DNA from: Lachnospiraceae bacterium | GTDB lineage: Bacteria > Bacillota > Clostridia > Lachnospirales > Lachnospiraceae | Assembly: GCA_029338735.1 (NCBI GenBank) | Contig: JAQYAY010000014.1 | Location: forward strand, 26,517-90,516 | Length of the DNA stretch: 64,000 nt | Direction of reading: 5' to 3' | Shown: piece after piece, positions 8,484 to 17,311 of the stretch | How the letters are laid out: every line of letters begins with the position of its first letter | Numbering within the stretch: the stretch's first letter is position 1 | Notes under the pieces: generated by a model | What the model saw: the letters and a program-made list of their open reading frames with translations, nothing else | The model's database searches: none | Told to the model about the DNA's origin: nothing | Translations under genes and position numbers: made by a program

Positions 8484-9323
8484 TCAGATTGAGATGCCTG
8501 CTTCGCGCAGGACCGATATTATCTCCTGTAATTTGCTATTTCGGAGCGTGATTGCCGTAGCGACAGCATCAGGGTGGCTTTTGTTGATATATTCAGTGAT
8601 AGCATCAAGAGAATCAATGGTGTTTTCAGCGAGTTTCATAAATCCATCAGCTGACATGGAGTGTGAGAGTGACTCCGAGCGCATATAGTAGTGATACAGG
8701 GGCTCGTTGTAGTAGATGACACGTGGATTCTTCATGTCATCCAGACGTTCGAGGGTCCAGAGCTTGTCTTCGTAATGCTTCAGATCCTCACGGAAATACG
8801 GTATTTGGCCATTTTTCTCGATAGCAGAGGTACGCCATATTTTGTTCCATGGGTATCCGCCTCCGCATAGGAACGGGTCTGTAAGGATCATCTGGTAGCG
8901 ATCCTCGGCAGAGCATTCTGTCTCTCTTTTTTCAAAAAAATATGAGTACAGTTCGTCGCCCTTGTGTATATACCATCCATATATACAGAGATCAGCTTGC
9001 TGGGATTCCATCTGGTTGTACAGAATCTGGAGGCAGTCATCGCCAAAAACGTCGTCTGAATCGAGAAACATCAGATATTTGCCACTGACGTGTCTGAGAC
9101 AGTTGTTGCGTGCCTTTGAGACACCGCCATTAGGCTGTGTGATCAGTCTGATGTGCTCATTTTCTGAGGCAGCCTGTTCCAGAATCTCAGATGAGCCATC
9201 AGTAGAACCATCATCACATATGATCCATTCATAGTCAGTGAACCCCTGCCTTTTCACTGACTCAATAGCCTGCAGCAGATACTCTGCTGCATTGTATACG
9301 GGCGTTACAATAGAAATTTCCAT
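8484..9323 (-). CDS. family 2 glycosyltransferase
   Basis: A 279-residue GT-A fold enzyme. The N-terminus carries the GT2 nucleotide-sugar site (ISIVTPVYN, then ICDDGSTDGS), followed by GGVSKARN and the metal-binding DxD region FLDSDDVF at about residue 90. There is no membrane helix, so it works in the cytoplasm or at the membrane face, adding sugars to a lipid or protein acceptor. The fold motif begins at residue 3, so no later start is possible. The -10 box lies only seven bases before the ATG, suggesting a leaderless message. Acceptor and sugar are unknown. Confidence 0.88.
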   Translation of the reverse strand: MEISIVTPVYNAAEYLLQAIESVKRQGFTDYEWIICDDGSTDGSSEILEQAASENEHIRLITQPNGGVSKARNNCLRHVSGKYLMFLDSDDVFGDDCLQILYNQMESQQADLCIYGWYIHKGDELYSYFFEKRETECSAEDRYQMILTDPFLCGGGYPWNKIWRTSAIEKNGQIPYFREDLKHYEDKLWTLERLDDMKNPRVIYYNEPLYHYYMRSESLSHSMSADGFMKLAENTIDSLDAITEYINKSHPDAVATAITLRNSKLQEIISVLREAGISI

Positions 9324-9330
9324 GCCCTTA

Positions 9331-9358
9331 ATTATACCGGCGTTGCGGATTTTTGCAA
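9331..9358 (-). promoter_or_regulatory. promoter of the glycosyltransferase, probably leaderless
   Basis: On the minus strand TTGCAA (9358-9353), 16-bp spacer, TATAAT (9336-9331). Seven bases separate the -10 box from the ATG, so transcription would begin at or one base before the start codon. Confidence 0.5.
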
Positions 9359-9371
9359 GGGGTGTTATAAT
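9343..9371 (+). promoter_or_regulatory. tyrS promoter
   Basis: TTGCGG (9343-9348), 17-bp spacer, TATAAT (9366-9371). It overlaps the divergent promoter of the glycosyltransferase. The leader of about 85 bases is too short for a T-box element and none is seen. Confidence 0.55.
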
Positions 9372-9462
9372 GTCAAGGCTATGGAATCAATACTTTTTAT
9401 GATAATCAATGGTTACATAGGATGAATTAATTCATCTGTTGATATATTTTCTGGAGGATATT

Positions 9463-10680
9463 ATGACATTATATGACGAACTCGTTGCCAGAGGGCTGAT
9501 CGCCCAGGTGACTGACGAAAAAGAGATAAGAGACCTGGTAAATAACGGCAAGGCCACATTCTACATCGGATTCGATCCGACAGCCGATTCACTGCATGTA
9601 GGCCACTTCATGGCCATGATCCTGATGAAGAGACTGCAGCAGGGTGGCAACAAGCCGATAGCCCTGATGGGCGGCGGCACAGCCATGATCGGAGATCCGT
9701 CAGGCCGTACCGATATGAGAAAGATGATGACGACCGAGACCATCGACCACAATGTCGAGTGTTTCAAGAAGCAGATGAGCAGATTCATTGATTTCGGTGA
9801 GGGCAAGGCACGCATCGTGAATAATGCCGACTGGCTCAGAAACCTGAATTTCCTTGATTTCATGCGTGATATCGGACCATGCTTCTCAGTCAATGAGATG
9901 CTGCGTGCGAGATGCTATGTGAACAGACTCGAGAAGGGACTGTCGTTCCTGGAGTTCTCATACATGCTGATGCAGAGTTACGACTTCCTGCGCCTGTATG
10001 AGGATTACGGCTGCAATATGGAGTTCGGCGGCGATGACCAGTGGTCCAATATGCTCGGCGGCACGGAGCTCATCAGGAAGAAGCTCGGCAAGGATGCATA
10101 CGCCATGACAATCACGCTTCTCCTGAAGCATGACGGCACGAAGATGGGCAAGACCGCAGGCGGCGCAGTATGGCTCGATCCGGATAAGACTTCACCATAC
10201 GATTTCTACCAGTACTGGAGAAATGTCGATGATCAGGACGTAGTCGGCTTCCTGAGAAAGATGACCTTCCTTCCACTCGAGCAGATCGATGAGATGGAGA
10301 AGTGGGAAGGTGAGCAGCTCAACGAGGCCAAGAAGATGCTGGCACATGAGCTCACATCAATGGTACACGGCGAGGATGAGGCCAGGAAGGCCGAGGCTGC
10401 AGCCGTATCAGTATTCACGACAGGCTCTGCAGAGAATATGCCGTCAGCACAGATCTCTGATGTCGATTTCCGTGATGGGAAAATAGATATCGTAGGCGTT
10501 CTCGTGGCAGCAGGCCTCGCAAATACCCGTAATGAAGCCCGCCGTGCCGTAGAACAGGGCGGCGTCACAGTCAATGGTGATAAGGTGACCGATGTACATA
10601 CTTCATATGAAGCATCAGACTTCAGTAAGGACTTCGTACTCCGCAAGGGTAAGAAGAAGTTCTGTAAGGTAGTAATGTAA
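9463..10680 (+). CDS. tyrS: tyrosyl-tRNA synthetase
   Basis: Charges tRNA-Tyr in the cytoplasm. The class I HIGH motif appears as HVGH (residues 45-48) and KMSKS as KMGKT (227-231), as usual for bacterial TyrRS. The Tyr-binding GGDDQW segment precedes it, and an S4-like RNA-binding domain ends the protein (LVAAGLANTRNEARRAVEQGGVTVNG). The open frame extends upstream to a TTG, but GGAGG at 9454-9458 fits ATG 9463, giving 405 residues, the normal length. Confidence 0.96.
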   Translation: MTLYDELVARGLIAQVTDEKEIRDLVNNGKATFYIGFDPTADSLHVGHFMAMILMKRLQQGGNKPIALMGGGTAMIGDPSGRTDMRKMMTTETIDHNVECFKKQMSRFIDFGEGKARIVNNADWLRNLNFLDFMRDIGPCFSVNEMLRARCYVNRLEKGLSFLEFSYMLMQSYDFLRLYEDYGCNMEFGGDDQWSNMLGGTELIRKKLGKDAYAMTITLLLKHDGTKMGKTAGGAVWLDPDKTSPYDFYQYWRNVDDQDVVGFLRKMTFLPLEQIDEMEKWEGEQLNEAKKMLAHELTSMVHGEDEARKAEAAAVSVFTTGSAENMPSAQISDVDFRDGKIDIVGVLVAAGLANTRNEARRAVEQGGVTVNGDKVTDVHTSYEASDFSKDFVLRKGKKKFCKVVM

Positions 10681-10689
10681 ATACGATAT

Positions 10690-10751
10690 GGTCATGTCAG
10701 CCGTACCAGGGGGGTATTTCATAAAATGCATTATGGATTATTGACATGACC
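10690..10751 (+). repeat. 10-bp perfect inverted repeat flanking a 42-bp spacer, overlapping the mntP -35 box
   Basis: GGTCATGTCA (10690-10699) and TGACATGACC (10742-10751) are perfect inverted copies. The right arm overlaps TTGACA of the mntP promoter. It may act as a weak stem after tyrS or as a paired operator; there is no T-run, so simple intrinsic termination is unlikely. Confidence 0.6.
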
Positions 10752-10769
10752 ACATCTATTTTGTATACT
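10741..10769 (+). promoter_or_regulatory. mntP promoter
   Basis: TTGACA (10741-10746), 17-bp spacer, TATACT (10764-10769): a near-consensus housekeeping promoter. It gives a leader of roughly 260 bases before mntP, containing the putative riboswitch and its terminator. Confidence 0.75.
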
Positions 10770-10804
10770 TATCAAAAGTTATAAAAGTTGAAAAGAACAG
10801 TATG

Positions 10805-10910
10805 TATGAGGGAGTAATTCGCATCCCTGATGTGATTTGTCAACAATCTCGGAAGATGCATGAGTTACCAACATCAGTTGTGGATAACCCATGCAAGCCC
10901 CTGGCAAATC
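10805..10910 (+). ncRNA. probable yybP-ykoY manganese riboswitch aptamer
   Basis: The leader of a Mn2+ exporter is a classic place for this riboswitch. The expected conserved elements are present in order: GGGAGTA (10810-10816), a GTCAACAA segment in the middle, and GCAAGCCCCT (10893-10902), corresponding to the GGGGAGUA and GCAAGACC strands that form the metal site. A long terminator hairpin follows immediately. I could not run a covariance model, so the boundaries are approximate. Family knowledge predicts that Mn2+ binding prevents termination and turns mntP on. Confidence 0.7.
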
Positions 10911-10916
10911 TTAAAG

Positions 10917-10983
10917 AATGAGACTCGTGCATAAAGGTTGCAAATACAGCAGTTGCAGGCTTTATGCAGGAGCCTCATTTTTT
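10917..10983 (+). terminator. riboswitch expression-platform terminator
   Basis: A long stem pairs AATGAG...CTC...TGCATAAAG (from 10917) with CTTTATGCA...GAG...CTCATT (to 10979), with GCAA/TTGC inside, then a T-run to 10983. It ends about 50 bases before the mntP start, as expected for transcription attenuation. Confidence 0.8.
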
Positions 10984-11033
10984 GTTGATAATAATCCTGT
11001 GGATGTGGATAACTCATGACAGGAGGCGACAGA

Positions 11034-11615
11034 ATGTCGATATTGGAGATTTTTCTGCTGGGAGTCGGGCTGTCAATGGATGCCCTTGCGGTAGCAGTCT
11101 GTAAGGGACTCGCCATGCGGAAGGTCAATAAGAAGCAGTGCCTTGCAATAGCATTTGCCTTTGGCGGGTTTCAGGCCCTGATGCCCACGGTTGGCTGGCT
11201 GCTGGGCAGCACATTTGCGAGGTACATCAGAAGCGTCGACCACTGGATAGCATTTTTCCTGTTGCTGTATATAGGCGGCAAGATGGCAATCGAAGCAGTC
11301 AGGGAATGGAACGATAAGCAGGATGTTGAGAAAAAGGATCCGCCGCTCGATGTGAAGGAACTGCTGATGATGGCAGTAGCAACGAGTATAGACGCTCTGG
11401 CGGTCGGGATCACATTTTCATTTACACCGCATTTCAATATCGGCGAGGCAGCAGGCATCATCGGATGCACGACATTCGCGATCTCGTATGGCGGTGTATA
11501 CATAGGCAATATCTTCGGTTCGAAGTTCGAGAAGCGGGCACAGCTCATAGGCGGCCTCATTCTCATAGCCATAGGAACAAGAATTCTTATCACCCACCTG
11601 ATGGGACTGGAGTAA
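11034..11615 (+). CDS. mntP: manganese efflux pump MntP
   Basis: A six-helix membrane exporter of Mn2+. The two MntP repeats each begin with a conserved acidic helix, SMDALAVAVCKGL near the N-terminus and TSIDALAVGITFSF in the middle; the Asp residues are needed for transport in the family. An in-frame ATG at 11016 is possible, but AGGAGG (11019-11024) places the start at 11034, giving 193 residues, close to E. coli MntP. The riboswitch-like leader upstream independently supports manganese homeostasis. Confidence 0.93.
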   Translation: MSILEIFLLGVGLSMDALAVAVCKGLAMRKVNKKQCLAIAFAFGGFQALMPTVGWLLGSTFARYIRSVDHWIAFFLLLYIGGKMAIEAVREWNDKQDVEKKDPPLDVKELLMMAVATSIDALAVGITFSFTPHFNIGEAAGIIGCTTFAISYGGVYIGNIFGSKFEKRAQLIGGLILIAIGTRILITHLMGLE

Positions 11616-11633
11616 AGGAAAGGAAGTCTTCTT

Positions 11634-12665
11634 ATGAAAAAATTGATTGCAACAATGGTAGTACTGGTGCTTGGACTGCTGCTCGACGCTCATGTGGCAG
11701 CAGGCTTTTCGCTCTGGACAGTAGTAATCCTGGTGATCGGATTTGTGTTGCTCATCAAGGGCGCAGACTTTTTCGTCGATGGAAGCTCGTCGGTAGCGAG
11801 GCAGTTCAGGATACCGGGGCTTGTCATAGGAATGACAATAGTAGCAATGGGTACGTCACTCCCAGAGCTGTCGGTATCGGTGACATCATCACTCGCCCAT
11901 CATAATCAGCTGGCCGTGAGTAATGTCGTAGGATCGAATATTTTCAACCTGATGGTAGTCCTCGGCTGTTCGGCACTATTTTCAGTACTGTACGTGCAGA
12001 AGTCAGTCATAAAAATAGACCTGCCGTTTTCAATCCTTGCAGCAGCAATCCTCGCAGTAATGGCAATGGTGCTTGGAAAAGTAAACAGGGTCTGCGGAAT
12101 CATCTTCCTGGTGCTCTTTGCATACTTCATCTGGTCCATGGTACACAGGACAATGGAATCACGAAAGACGGCGGCAGAACAGGCCGAGGAAGCAGAAGTG
12201 GATGAGGATATCAGGATCCTGCCGATCTGGCAGTCACTCATCTATATCATAGGTGGAATAGCAGCAATCAAGTTCGGCGGCGACTTTGTGGTCAATTCGT
12301 CGGTTGCAATAGCGAAGACCATAGGAGTCAGCGAGACACTGATCGGACTCACGATAGTAGCCTGTGGGACATCCCTTCCGGAACTTGCGACATCAATCGT
12401 CGCAGCCCGTAAGAATGAGCTCGACATGGCAGTCGGAAATGTGGTCGGTTCCAATATTTTCAATCTCCTCGCAATCCTAGGCATTGCGGCAGTCATCACA
12501 CCAGTCACAGTCTCAATGGAAAATATCATCGATGCATTCGTTCTAATCGTATTTTCCGCAATTGTATGGCTGTTCTGCTTCAGAGACAAGAAGCTCACAA
12601 AATCAAAGGGAATCGTAATGATACTGCTGTATGCAGTATATCTGGTATATATCTGTGTACGTTGA
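11634..12665 (+). CDS. calcium/sodium antiporter (CaCA family, YrbG-like)
   Basis: A 343-residue exchanger with the two inverted alpha repeats that form the ion site: GTSLPELSVSV...NVVGSNIFNL in the first half and GTSLPELATSI...NVVGSNIFNL in the second. About ten helices are visible, with a charged cytoplasmic loop near residues 180-200 between the halves. It starts 18 bases after mntP, so the two cation exporters share the riboswitch-controlled transcript unless a separate promoter exists. That raises the possibility that it also responds to Mn2+ supply. Confidence 0.9.
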   Translation: MKKLIATMVVLVLGLLLDAHVAAGFSLWTVVILVIGFVLLIKGADFFVDGSSSVARQFRIPGLVIGMTIVAMGTSLPELSVSVTSSLAHHNQLAVSNVVGSNIFNLMVVLGCSALFSVLYVQKSVIKIDLPFSILAAAILAVMAMVLGKVNRVCGIIFLVLFAYFIWSMVHRTMESRKTAAEQAEEAEVDEDIRILPIWQSLIYIIGGIAAIKFGGDFVVNSSVAIAKTIGVSETLIGLTIVACGTSLPELATSIVAARKNELDMAVGNVVGSNIFNLLAILGIAAVITPVTVSMENIIDAFVLIVFSAIVWLFCFRDKKLTKSKGIVMILLYAVYLVYICVR

Positions 12666-12685
12666 ATGGCAGGCGTGCATCAAAG

Positions 12686-12713
12686 AAAGGGTGGATATTC
12701 TCCACCCTTTTGT
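12686..12713 (+). terminator. terminator after the cation exporters
   Basis: AAAGGGTGGA (12686-12695), loop TATTC, TCCACCCTTT (12701-12710), then TT. The A-rich left arm may allow function in both directions. Confidence 0.85.
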
Positions 12714-12771
12714 AGTATAATAATAGCGATATGACCCTATTTACAGATGTTTCTGAAAAGGAGGCAAGGCT

Positions 12772-13173
12772 ATGGGATTTTTTAATTCAGTAGGCGAAGC
12801 AGGGAGAGGAATAGGTGCAGCTGCCAAGGATGCAGCTAAGACAGCACAGCTCAATATAAGGCTCAAGGATCTGGATGGCAAGCTCCACAAGGAGTACGAG
12901 ACCATCGGACAGAAGTATTATAAAGCACATCCGGACGAAGATACTCCGGAGCACAAGAAGATCAAGGAGATTTTCGCAGAGATAGCAGCTACTAAGGATC
13001 AGCTCGCAGATATCCGTGGCGAGAGCATCTGCCCGAACTGCGGTGAGTTCGTTGAAAAGGGTGCGAAGTTCTGCAGTCACTGCGGAGCTTCACTGGTCGA
13101 GACAGTAGAGGAAGATGATATCACTGTTGAGGAACCTGAAGATACGAAGGCAGACGAGACAACAGAAGATTAA
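12772..13173 (+). CDS. small zinc-ribbon protein of unknown function
   Basis: A 133-residue cytoplasmic protein. Residues 1-80 are helical and charged; a zinc ribbon follows (CPNCGEF...FCSHCGAS, C-x2-C...C-x2-C), then an acidic tail rich in Glu and Asp. No enzymatic motif is visible. The 12 bases to the metG start suggest it is the first gene of that operon, so it may be expressed with translation factors. Zinc-ribbon tails of this type recur elsewhere in the window (MscL, CsoR-like protein). Confidence 0.8.
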   Translation: MGFFNSVGEAGRGIGAAAKDAAKTAQLNIRLKDLDGKLHKEYETIGQKYYKAHPDEDTPEHKKIKEIFAEIAATKDQLADIRGESICPNCGEFVEKGAKFCSHCGASLVETVEEDDITVEEPEDTKADETTED

Positions 13174-13184
13174 GGAGCAAGATT

Positions 13185-15245
13185 TTGAATAACAAGGGAC
13201 CATATTATATCACCACAGCAATAGCATACACATCAGGAAAGCCTCATATCGGAAATACTTATGAGATCATCCTTGCGGATGCTATAGCCCGTTTCAAGAG
13301 AAAAGAAGGATACGACGTATATTTCCAGACAGGATCAGATGAGCACGGCCAGAAGATAGAGACCCGTGCCATAGAGGATGGCTGTTCTCCGAAGGAGTTC
13401 GTAGACAAGACAGCCACTGAGATCAAGAGACTCTGGGATATGTGCAATACCTCCTATGACCGCTTCATCCGTACCACAGATGAGGATCATGTGAAGTGTG
13501 TCCAGAAGATTTTCAAGAAGCTCTATGATCAGGGCGATATCTATAAGGGTTCCTATGACGGCATGTACTGTACCGAGTGCGAGGCATTCTATACGAAGTC
13601 GCAGCTCACAGAGGATGGCAGATGCCCAGTCTGCGGCAGCGAGGTACACCAGATGTCAGAGGAGGCATATTTCTTTAAAATGAGCAAATATGCTCCGAAG
13701 CTCATCGACTATATCAATACGCATCCAGAGTTCATCCAGCCGGTATCGAGGAAGAATGAGATGATGAACAATTTCCTTCTGCCGGGACTTCAGGATCTGT
13801 GTGTATCCAGGAGCTCGTTCAAGTGGGGCATTCCGGTAGATTTCGACCCGAACCATGTGGTATACGTATGGCTCGATGCCCTTTCCAACTATATCACCGG
13901 ACTCGGCTACGATCCGGATGGCGAGAGCGGCCCGTTATATAAGAAATACTGGCCGGCAGACCTCCATCTGATCGGAAAGGATATCGTCCGTTTCCACACC
14001 ATCTACTGGCCGATTTTCCTGATGGCTCTTGGTGAGCCGCTTCCAAAGCAGGTATTCGGACATCCGTGGCTTCTGCAGGGAGGCGAGAAGATGAGTAAGT
14101 CAAAGGGCAATGTGATCTACGCCGACGATATGATAGATCTGTTCGGAGTAGATGCAGTCCGTTATTTCTGCATCCATGAGATGCCATATGAGAACGACGG
14201 AGTCATCACCTGGGAGCTGATGGTCGAGAGATACAATTCAGATCTCGCGAATACCCTTGGCAATCTCGTACAGCGTACACTCTCCATGAGCAATAAGTAT
14301 TTCGACGGAGTGGTAGAGGACAAGGGAGCTGCCGAGCCGGTGGATGATGATCTGAAGGCAGTAGTCACAGGCACCCGTGATGTCTGCATTGAAAAAATGG
14401 ACACTCTCCATGCAGCAGATGCTCTGACAGAGATATTCAGGATTTTTAAGCGCCTGAATAAATATATCGACGAGACAGAGCCGTGGGTTCTGGCCAAGGA
14501 TGAGGCAAAGAAGGACAGACTCGCTACAGTGCTCTATAACCTTAGCGACGGCATCATCACAGGAGCATCGCTTCTGTTCCCGTTCCTTCCTGAGACAGCA
14601 GAGAATATCGCCAGGCAGTTCAATACCGAGCTCCGTGACTTCGATGATCTCGACAAGACCGGTCTCTATCCATCAGGCACGAAGGTCACAGACAAGCCTG
14701 AGATGCTTTTCGCAAGAAAAGATGTAAATGAGGTCCTGAAACAGACCGAAGAGATTACGAAGAAGCAGAAGGAAGAGTTCAAGAAGCAGCAGGCCATAGC
14801 CTATGAGAATCTGAAAAAGGCTGGAAAGCTGAACGCATCAAGCCTCAAGGGTGACAAGAAGACTGGCGCTGTAGAGGATGACGATGCTGATGAAGGTGTG
14901 ATCGACGTTGAGAAGAAGCCGCAGATCACCTACGATGATTTCTCGAAGCTGCAGTTCAGAGTTGGAAAAGTCCTGAAATGTGAGGAAGTTCCGAAGTCGA
15001 AGAAGCTGCTGTGCTCACAGGTACAGGTGGGTTCTGAGACACTCCAGATAGTATCTGGAATCAAGAAATACTATTCCGCCGATGAAATGGTCGGAAAGAA
15101 GGTAATGGTACTTACGAATCTCGCACCTGCAAAGCTCGCCGGGATTGAGTCCCAGGGTATGCTGCTGTGTGCAGAGGATGCTGATGGCAATCTGGCACTT
15201 ATCACTCCAGAGAAAAATATGCCGTCAGGGGCAGAGATTTCATGA
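13185..15245 (+). CDS. metG: methionyl-tRNA synthetase with C-terminal tRNA-binding domain
   Basis: Charges tRNA-Met. HIGH appears as HIGN in KPHIGNTYE near residue 20 and KMSKS is at residues 302-306. A zinc knuckle (CTECEAF...CPVCGSE) lies at about residues 126-148. The last ~110 residues form the EMAP-II/Trbp111-like tRNA-binding domain (FRVGKVLKCEEVPKSKKLL). Translation starts at TTG 13185, supported by AAGGAG eight bases upstream and by the invariant YYITTAIAY beginning right after it. The stop overlaps the next ATG (ATGA). Confidence 0.96.
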   Translation: MNNKGPYYITTAIAYTSGKPHIGNTYEIILADAIARFKRKEGYDVYFQTGSDEHGQKIETRAIEDGCSPKEFVDKTATEIKRLWDMCNTSYDRFIRTTDEDHVKCVQKIFKKLYDQGDIYKGSYDGMYCTECEAFYTKSQLTEDGRCPVCGSEVHQMSEEAYFFKMSKYAPKLIDYINTHPEFIQPVSRKNEMMNNFLLPGLQDLCVSRSSFKWGIPVDFDPNHVVYVWLDALSNYITGLGYDPDGESGPLYKKYWPADLHLIGKDIVRFHTIYWPIFLMALGEPLPKQVFGHPWLLQGGEKMSKSKGNVIYADDMIDLFGVDAVRYFCIHEMPYENDGVITWELMVERYNSDLANTLGNLVQRTLSMSNKYFDGVVEDKGAAEPVDDDLKAVVTGTRDVCIEKMDTLHAADALTEIFRIFKRLNKYIDETEPWVLAKDEAKKDRLATVLYNLSDGIITGASLLFPFLPETAENIARQFNTELRDFDDLDKTGLYPSGTKVTDKPEMLFARKDVNEVLKQTEEITKKQKEEFKKQQAIAYENLKKAGKLNASSLKGDKKTGAVEDDDADEGVIDVEKKPQITYDDFSKLQFRVGKVLKCEEVPKSKKLLCSQVQVGSETLQIVSGIKKYYSADEMVGKKVMVLTNLAPAKLAGIESQGMLLCAEDADGNLALITPEKNMPSGAEIS

Positions 15246-16129
15246 TATTTGAGTCACACGCACATTATGAGGATCCCGCTTTTGATGAGGACAGGGAACC
15301 GCTTCTCACACAGCTCCACAATGGCCTGACAGAGACTATAGTGGATGTGGGCTCTACCCTTGAATCGAGCAGGCAGTGCAGGACTCTTGCGGATACACAT
15401 GATTTTATCTATGCAGCAGTAGGTATTCATCCTGAAGAGATCAGGGATTTCGGGATTCCGGGCCGTATGGTGACTGAAGAGGTTGATGGCCGGGAATGCA
15501 CCAATTTTTATCCGGATGATTATCCTCATGAGACAGATGACTGCTATGAGGCAGTTCTCGATGAATTCAGGCAGATGGCATATGATGACAGGGTTGTCGC
15601 GATCGGTGAGATCGGACTCGACTACTACTGGGTCAGCGATCCAAAGGCCAGAGAGTGGCAGAGATTTCTTTTCAGAAAGCAGTTGGAACTCGCCCGTGAG
15701 CTTGATCTGCCGGTTATAGTACATTCAAGAGAAGCGGCCGAGGATACCATTGATATAATGCAGGAAGCATGCGCTCTTGGCACAAGGGCAGTGATTCATG
15801 CATATTCGTACTCTCTGGAGCAGGCGCGTCAGTATATAGACATGGGCTGCTACATCGGAGTCGGCGGGGTAGTGACATTCAAGAATGCGAAGAAGCTCAG
15901 GAAGGTGGTAACAGAGATACCGCTTGAACGTATTCTTGTGGAGACGGACTGCCCGTATATGGCTCCGGAGCCATTCAGAGGCATGCGCAGTGATTCAGGC
16001 TGTCTGCCATACATAGTGAAGCGTATAGCTGAGATAAAGGGCTATACAGAGTATCACGTCATGGAGACGACGAGAAAAAACGGATATGAATTCTATGGCA
16101 TAAAGCTGCCGGGGAAGCGCAATGGCTGA
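15242..16129 (+). CDS. TatD-family metal-dependent hydrolase
   Basis: A 295-residue TIM-barrel hydrolase. The metal ligands of the family are visible: ESHAHYED at the N-terminus (HxH), GEIGLDYYW (Glu), VIVHSREA, VIHAYSYS and VETDCPYMAPEP. The family includes 3'-5' DNA exonucleases used in repair and DNA turnover; substrate is not certain. There is an insertion of about 40 residues around 80-120 compared with compact TatD proteins. It overlaps metG by four bases and rsmA by eight, so translational coupling is likely. Confidence 0.9.
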   Translation: MIFESHAHYEDPAFDEDREPLLTQLHNGLTETIVDVGSTLESSRQCRTLADTHDFIYAAVGIHPEEIRDFGIPGRMVTEEVDGRECTNFYPDDYPHETDDCYEAVLDEFRQMAYDDRVVAIGEIGLDYYWVSDPKAREWQRFLFRKQLELARELDLPVIVHSREAAEDTIDIMQEACALGTRAVIHAYSYSLEQARQYIDMGCYIGVGGVVTFKNAKKLRKVVTEIPLERILVETDCPYMAPEPFRGMRSDSGCLPYIVKRIAEIKGYTEYHVMETTRKNGYEFYGIKLPGKRNG

Positions 16130-16967
16130 CTTAGAATACAGAGAAATGCAGGAGATCCTGCGCAGGCATGATTTCCATTTCAAAAAGAAATATGGTCAGA
16201 ACTTCCTGATCAGACCGGATCTGCTCCACGACATAGTGGATGGAGCAGGGGTCACGGATGAGGACACTGTCGTTGAGATAGGCCCTGGAGTAGGATCCCT
16301 GACCCGTGTGCTTGCAGACAGAGCGAAGCATGTATACGCGATCGAAGTAGATGACAAGCTCATCCCTATCCTTGACGAGACAATGCGCGGCTATGATAAT
16401 GTCACGATCATCAATGACGATGTCCTGAAGGTTGACCTGTCAGGTATTTTTTCTGAAGGAAAAGTAAAAGTAGTGGCCAATCTGCCATATTACATCACAA
16501 CTCCTATTATTCTGGGTCTTCTGGAGAAGGATTTCCCTTATGACAGCATCACTGTAATGGTTCAGCGAGAAGTGGCAGAGAGGATGCAGGCAGGTCCGGG
16601 TACGAAGGACTATGGTGCACTATCACTGGCGGTCGAGTATTACACAGATCCGCAGATACTTTTCCTGGTATCGCCTGACAGCTTCGTACCGCAGCCCAAG
16701 GTCGGATCGGCAGTTATTTCTCTTAAGAAAAAGGATCTGACAGAGCAGCAGAAGGCAGATGCGAAGGATATTTTTACGGTGATAAGAGCGGCTTTCAACC
16801 AGCGACGCAAGTCAATGGTGAATGCGCTTTCAAATGCCGGTGTTCTCGGGCGTAGCAAGTCTGAGATCACAGAGGCAGTACAGGCGGCAGGATTTGAGTC
16901 GAATGTGCGTGCAGAGGTCCTGACACTTGATGATTTTGTCAGGCTTACGGAGTGCCTGAAGGGATGA
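16122..16967 (+). CDS. rsmA: 16S rRNA dimethyladenosine transferase RsmA (KsgA)
   Basis: Dimethylates the two adjacent adenosines in helix 45 of 16S rRNA using SAM during 30S maturation. Motifs: KYGQNFL at the start, SAM-binding EIGPGVGSLT (about residue 47), and catalytic NLPYY. At 281 residues it is standard length. TatD followed by rsmA is a conserved order in Firmicutes, although the RNase M5 gene often found between them is not here. Its stop overlaps the next start (ATGA). Confidence 0.95.
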   Translation: MADLEYREMQEILRRHDFHFKKKYGQNFLIRPDLLHDIVDGAGVTDEDTVVEIGPGVGSLTRVLADRAKHVYAIEVDDKLIPILDETMRGYDNVTIINDDVLKVDLSGIFSEGKVKVVANLPYYITTPIILGLLEKDFPYDSITVMVQREVAERMQAGPGTKDYGALSLAVEYYTDPQILFLVSPDSFVPQPKVGSAVISLKKKDLTEQQKADAKDIFTVIRAAFNQRRKSMVNALSNAGVLGRSKSEITEAVQAAGFESNVRAEVLTLDDFVRLTECLKG

Positions 16968-17311
16968 AAGAATTTTTTACCTATATGGTGAGGTGTTCCG
17001 ATGACAGTCTCTATACCGGGTATACGACTGATCTTGCACACCGTCTGAAGGCGCACAATGAGGGTAAGGCAGGCGCCAGGTACACCAGAAGCCGCAGGCC
17101 GGTAGAACTGGTATATTATGAGAAATTCGCGACAAAGCATGATGCGATGTCGCGTGAAGCACAGATAAAGAAGCTTACAAGACAGCAGAAACTAAAGTTA
17201 GTGGAGAAGGAAAATGGGAATCTTCGACAGACTAAGGGAAAAGGCGCAGATCTCGGAGGACGAGCTGGAGCAGAAAAAGGCGGAAAAGGCCGCAGCAAAG
17301 CAGCAGGCTAA
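16964..17311 (+). CDS. GIY-YIG domain protein (UPF0213-like)
   Basis: The core of about 80 residues has the GIY-YIG nuclease pattern (TYMVRCSDDSLYTGYT, then RLKAHN, GARYTRSRRP, and a conserved EA...KK region). ATG 16964 overlaps the rsmA stop; an upstream GTG at 16952 is less likely. Members of this small family are uncharacterised or act on damaged DNA. The last 30 or so residues are Gly/Lys-rich and encoded within the first 98 bases of tadA in another frame, so this tail is either overprinted or translation normally ends in a functionally unimportant extension. Confidence 0.8.
   Translation: MKEFFTYMVRCSDDSLYTGYTTDLAHRLKAHNEGKAGARYTRSRRPVELVYYEKFATKHDAMSREAQIKKLTRQQKLKLVEKENGNLRQTKGKGADLGGRAGAEKGGKGRSKAAG

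Noticed and set aside
9439..9462. TTG start for tyrS and similar upstream starts for murC, trxA, hydF, argF, lacI
   Set aside because: In each case the ribosome-binding site and the family N-terminus favour the downstream ATG given in the feature list.
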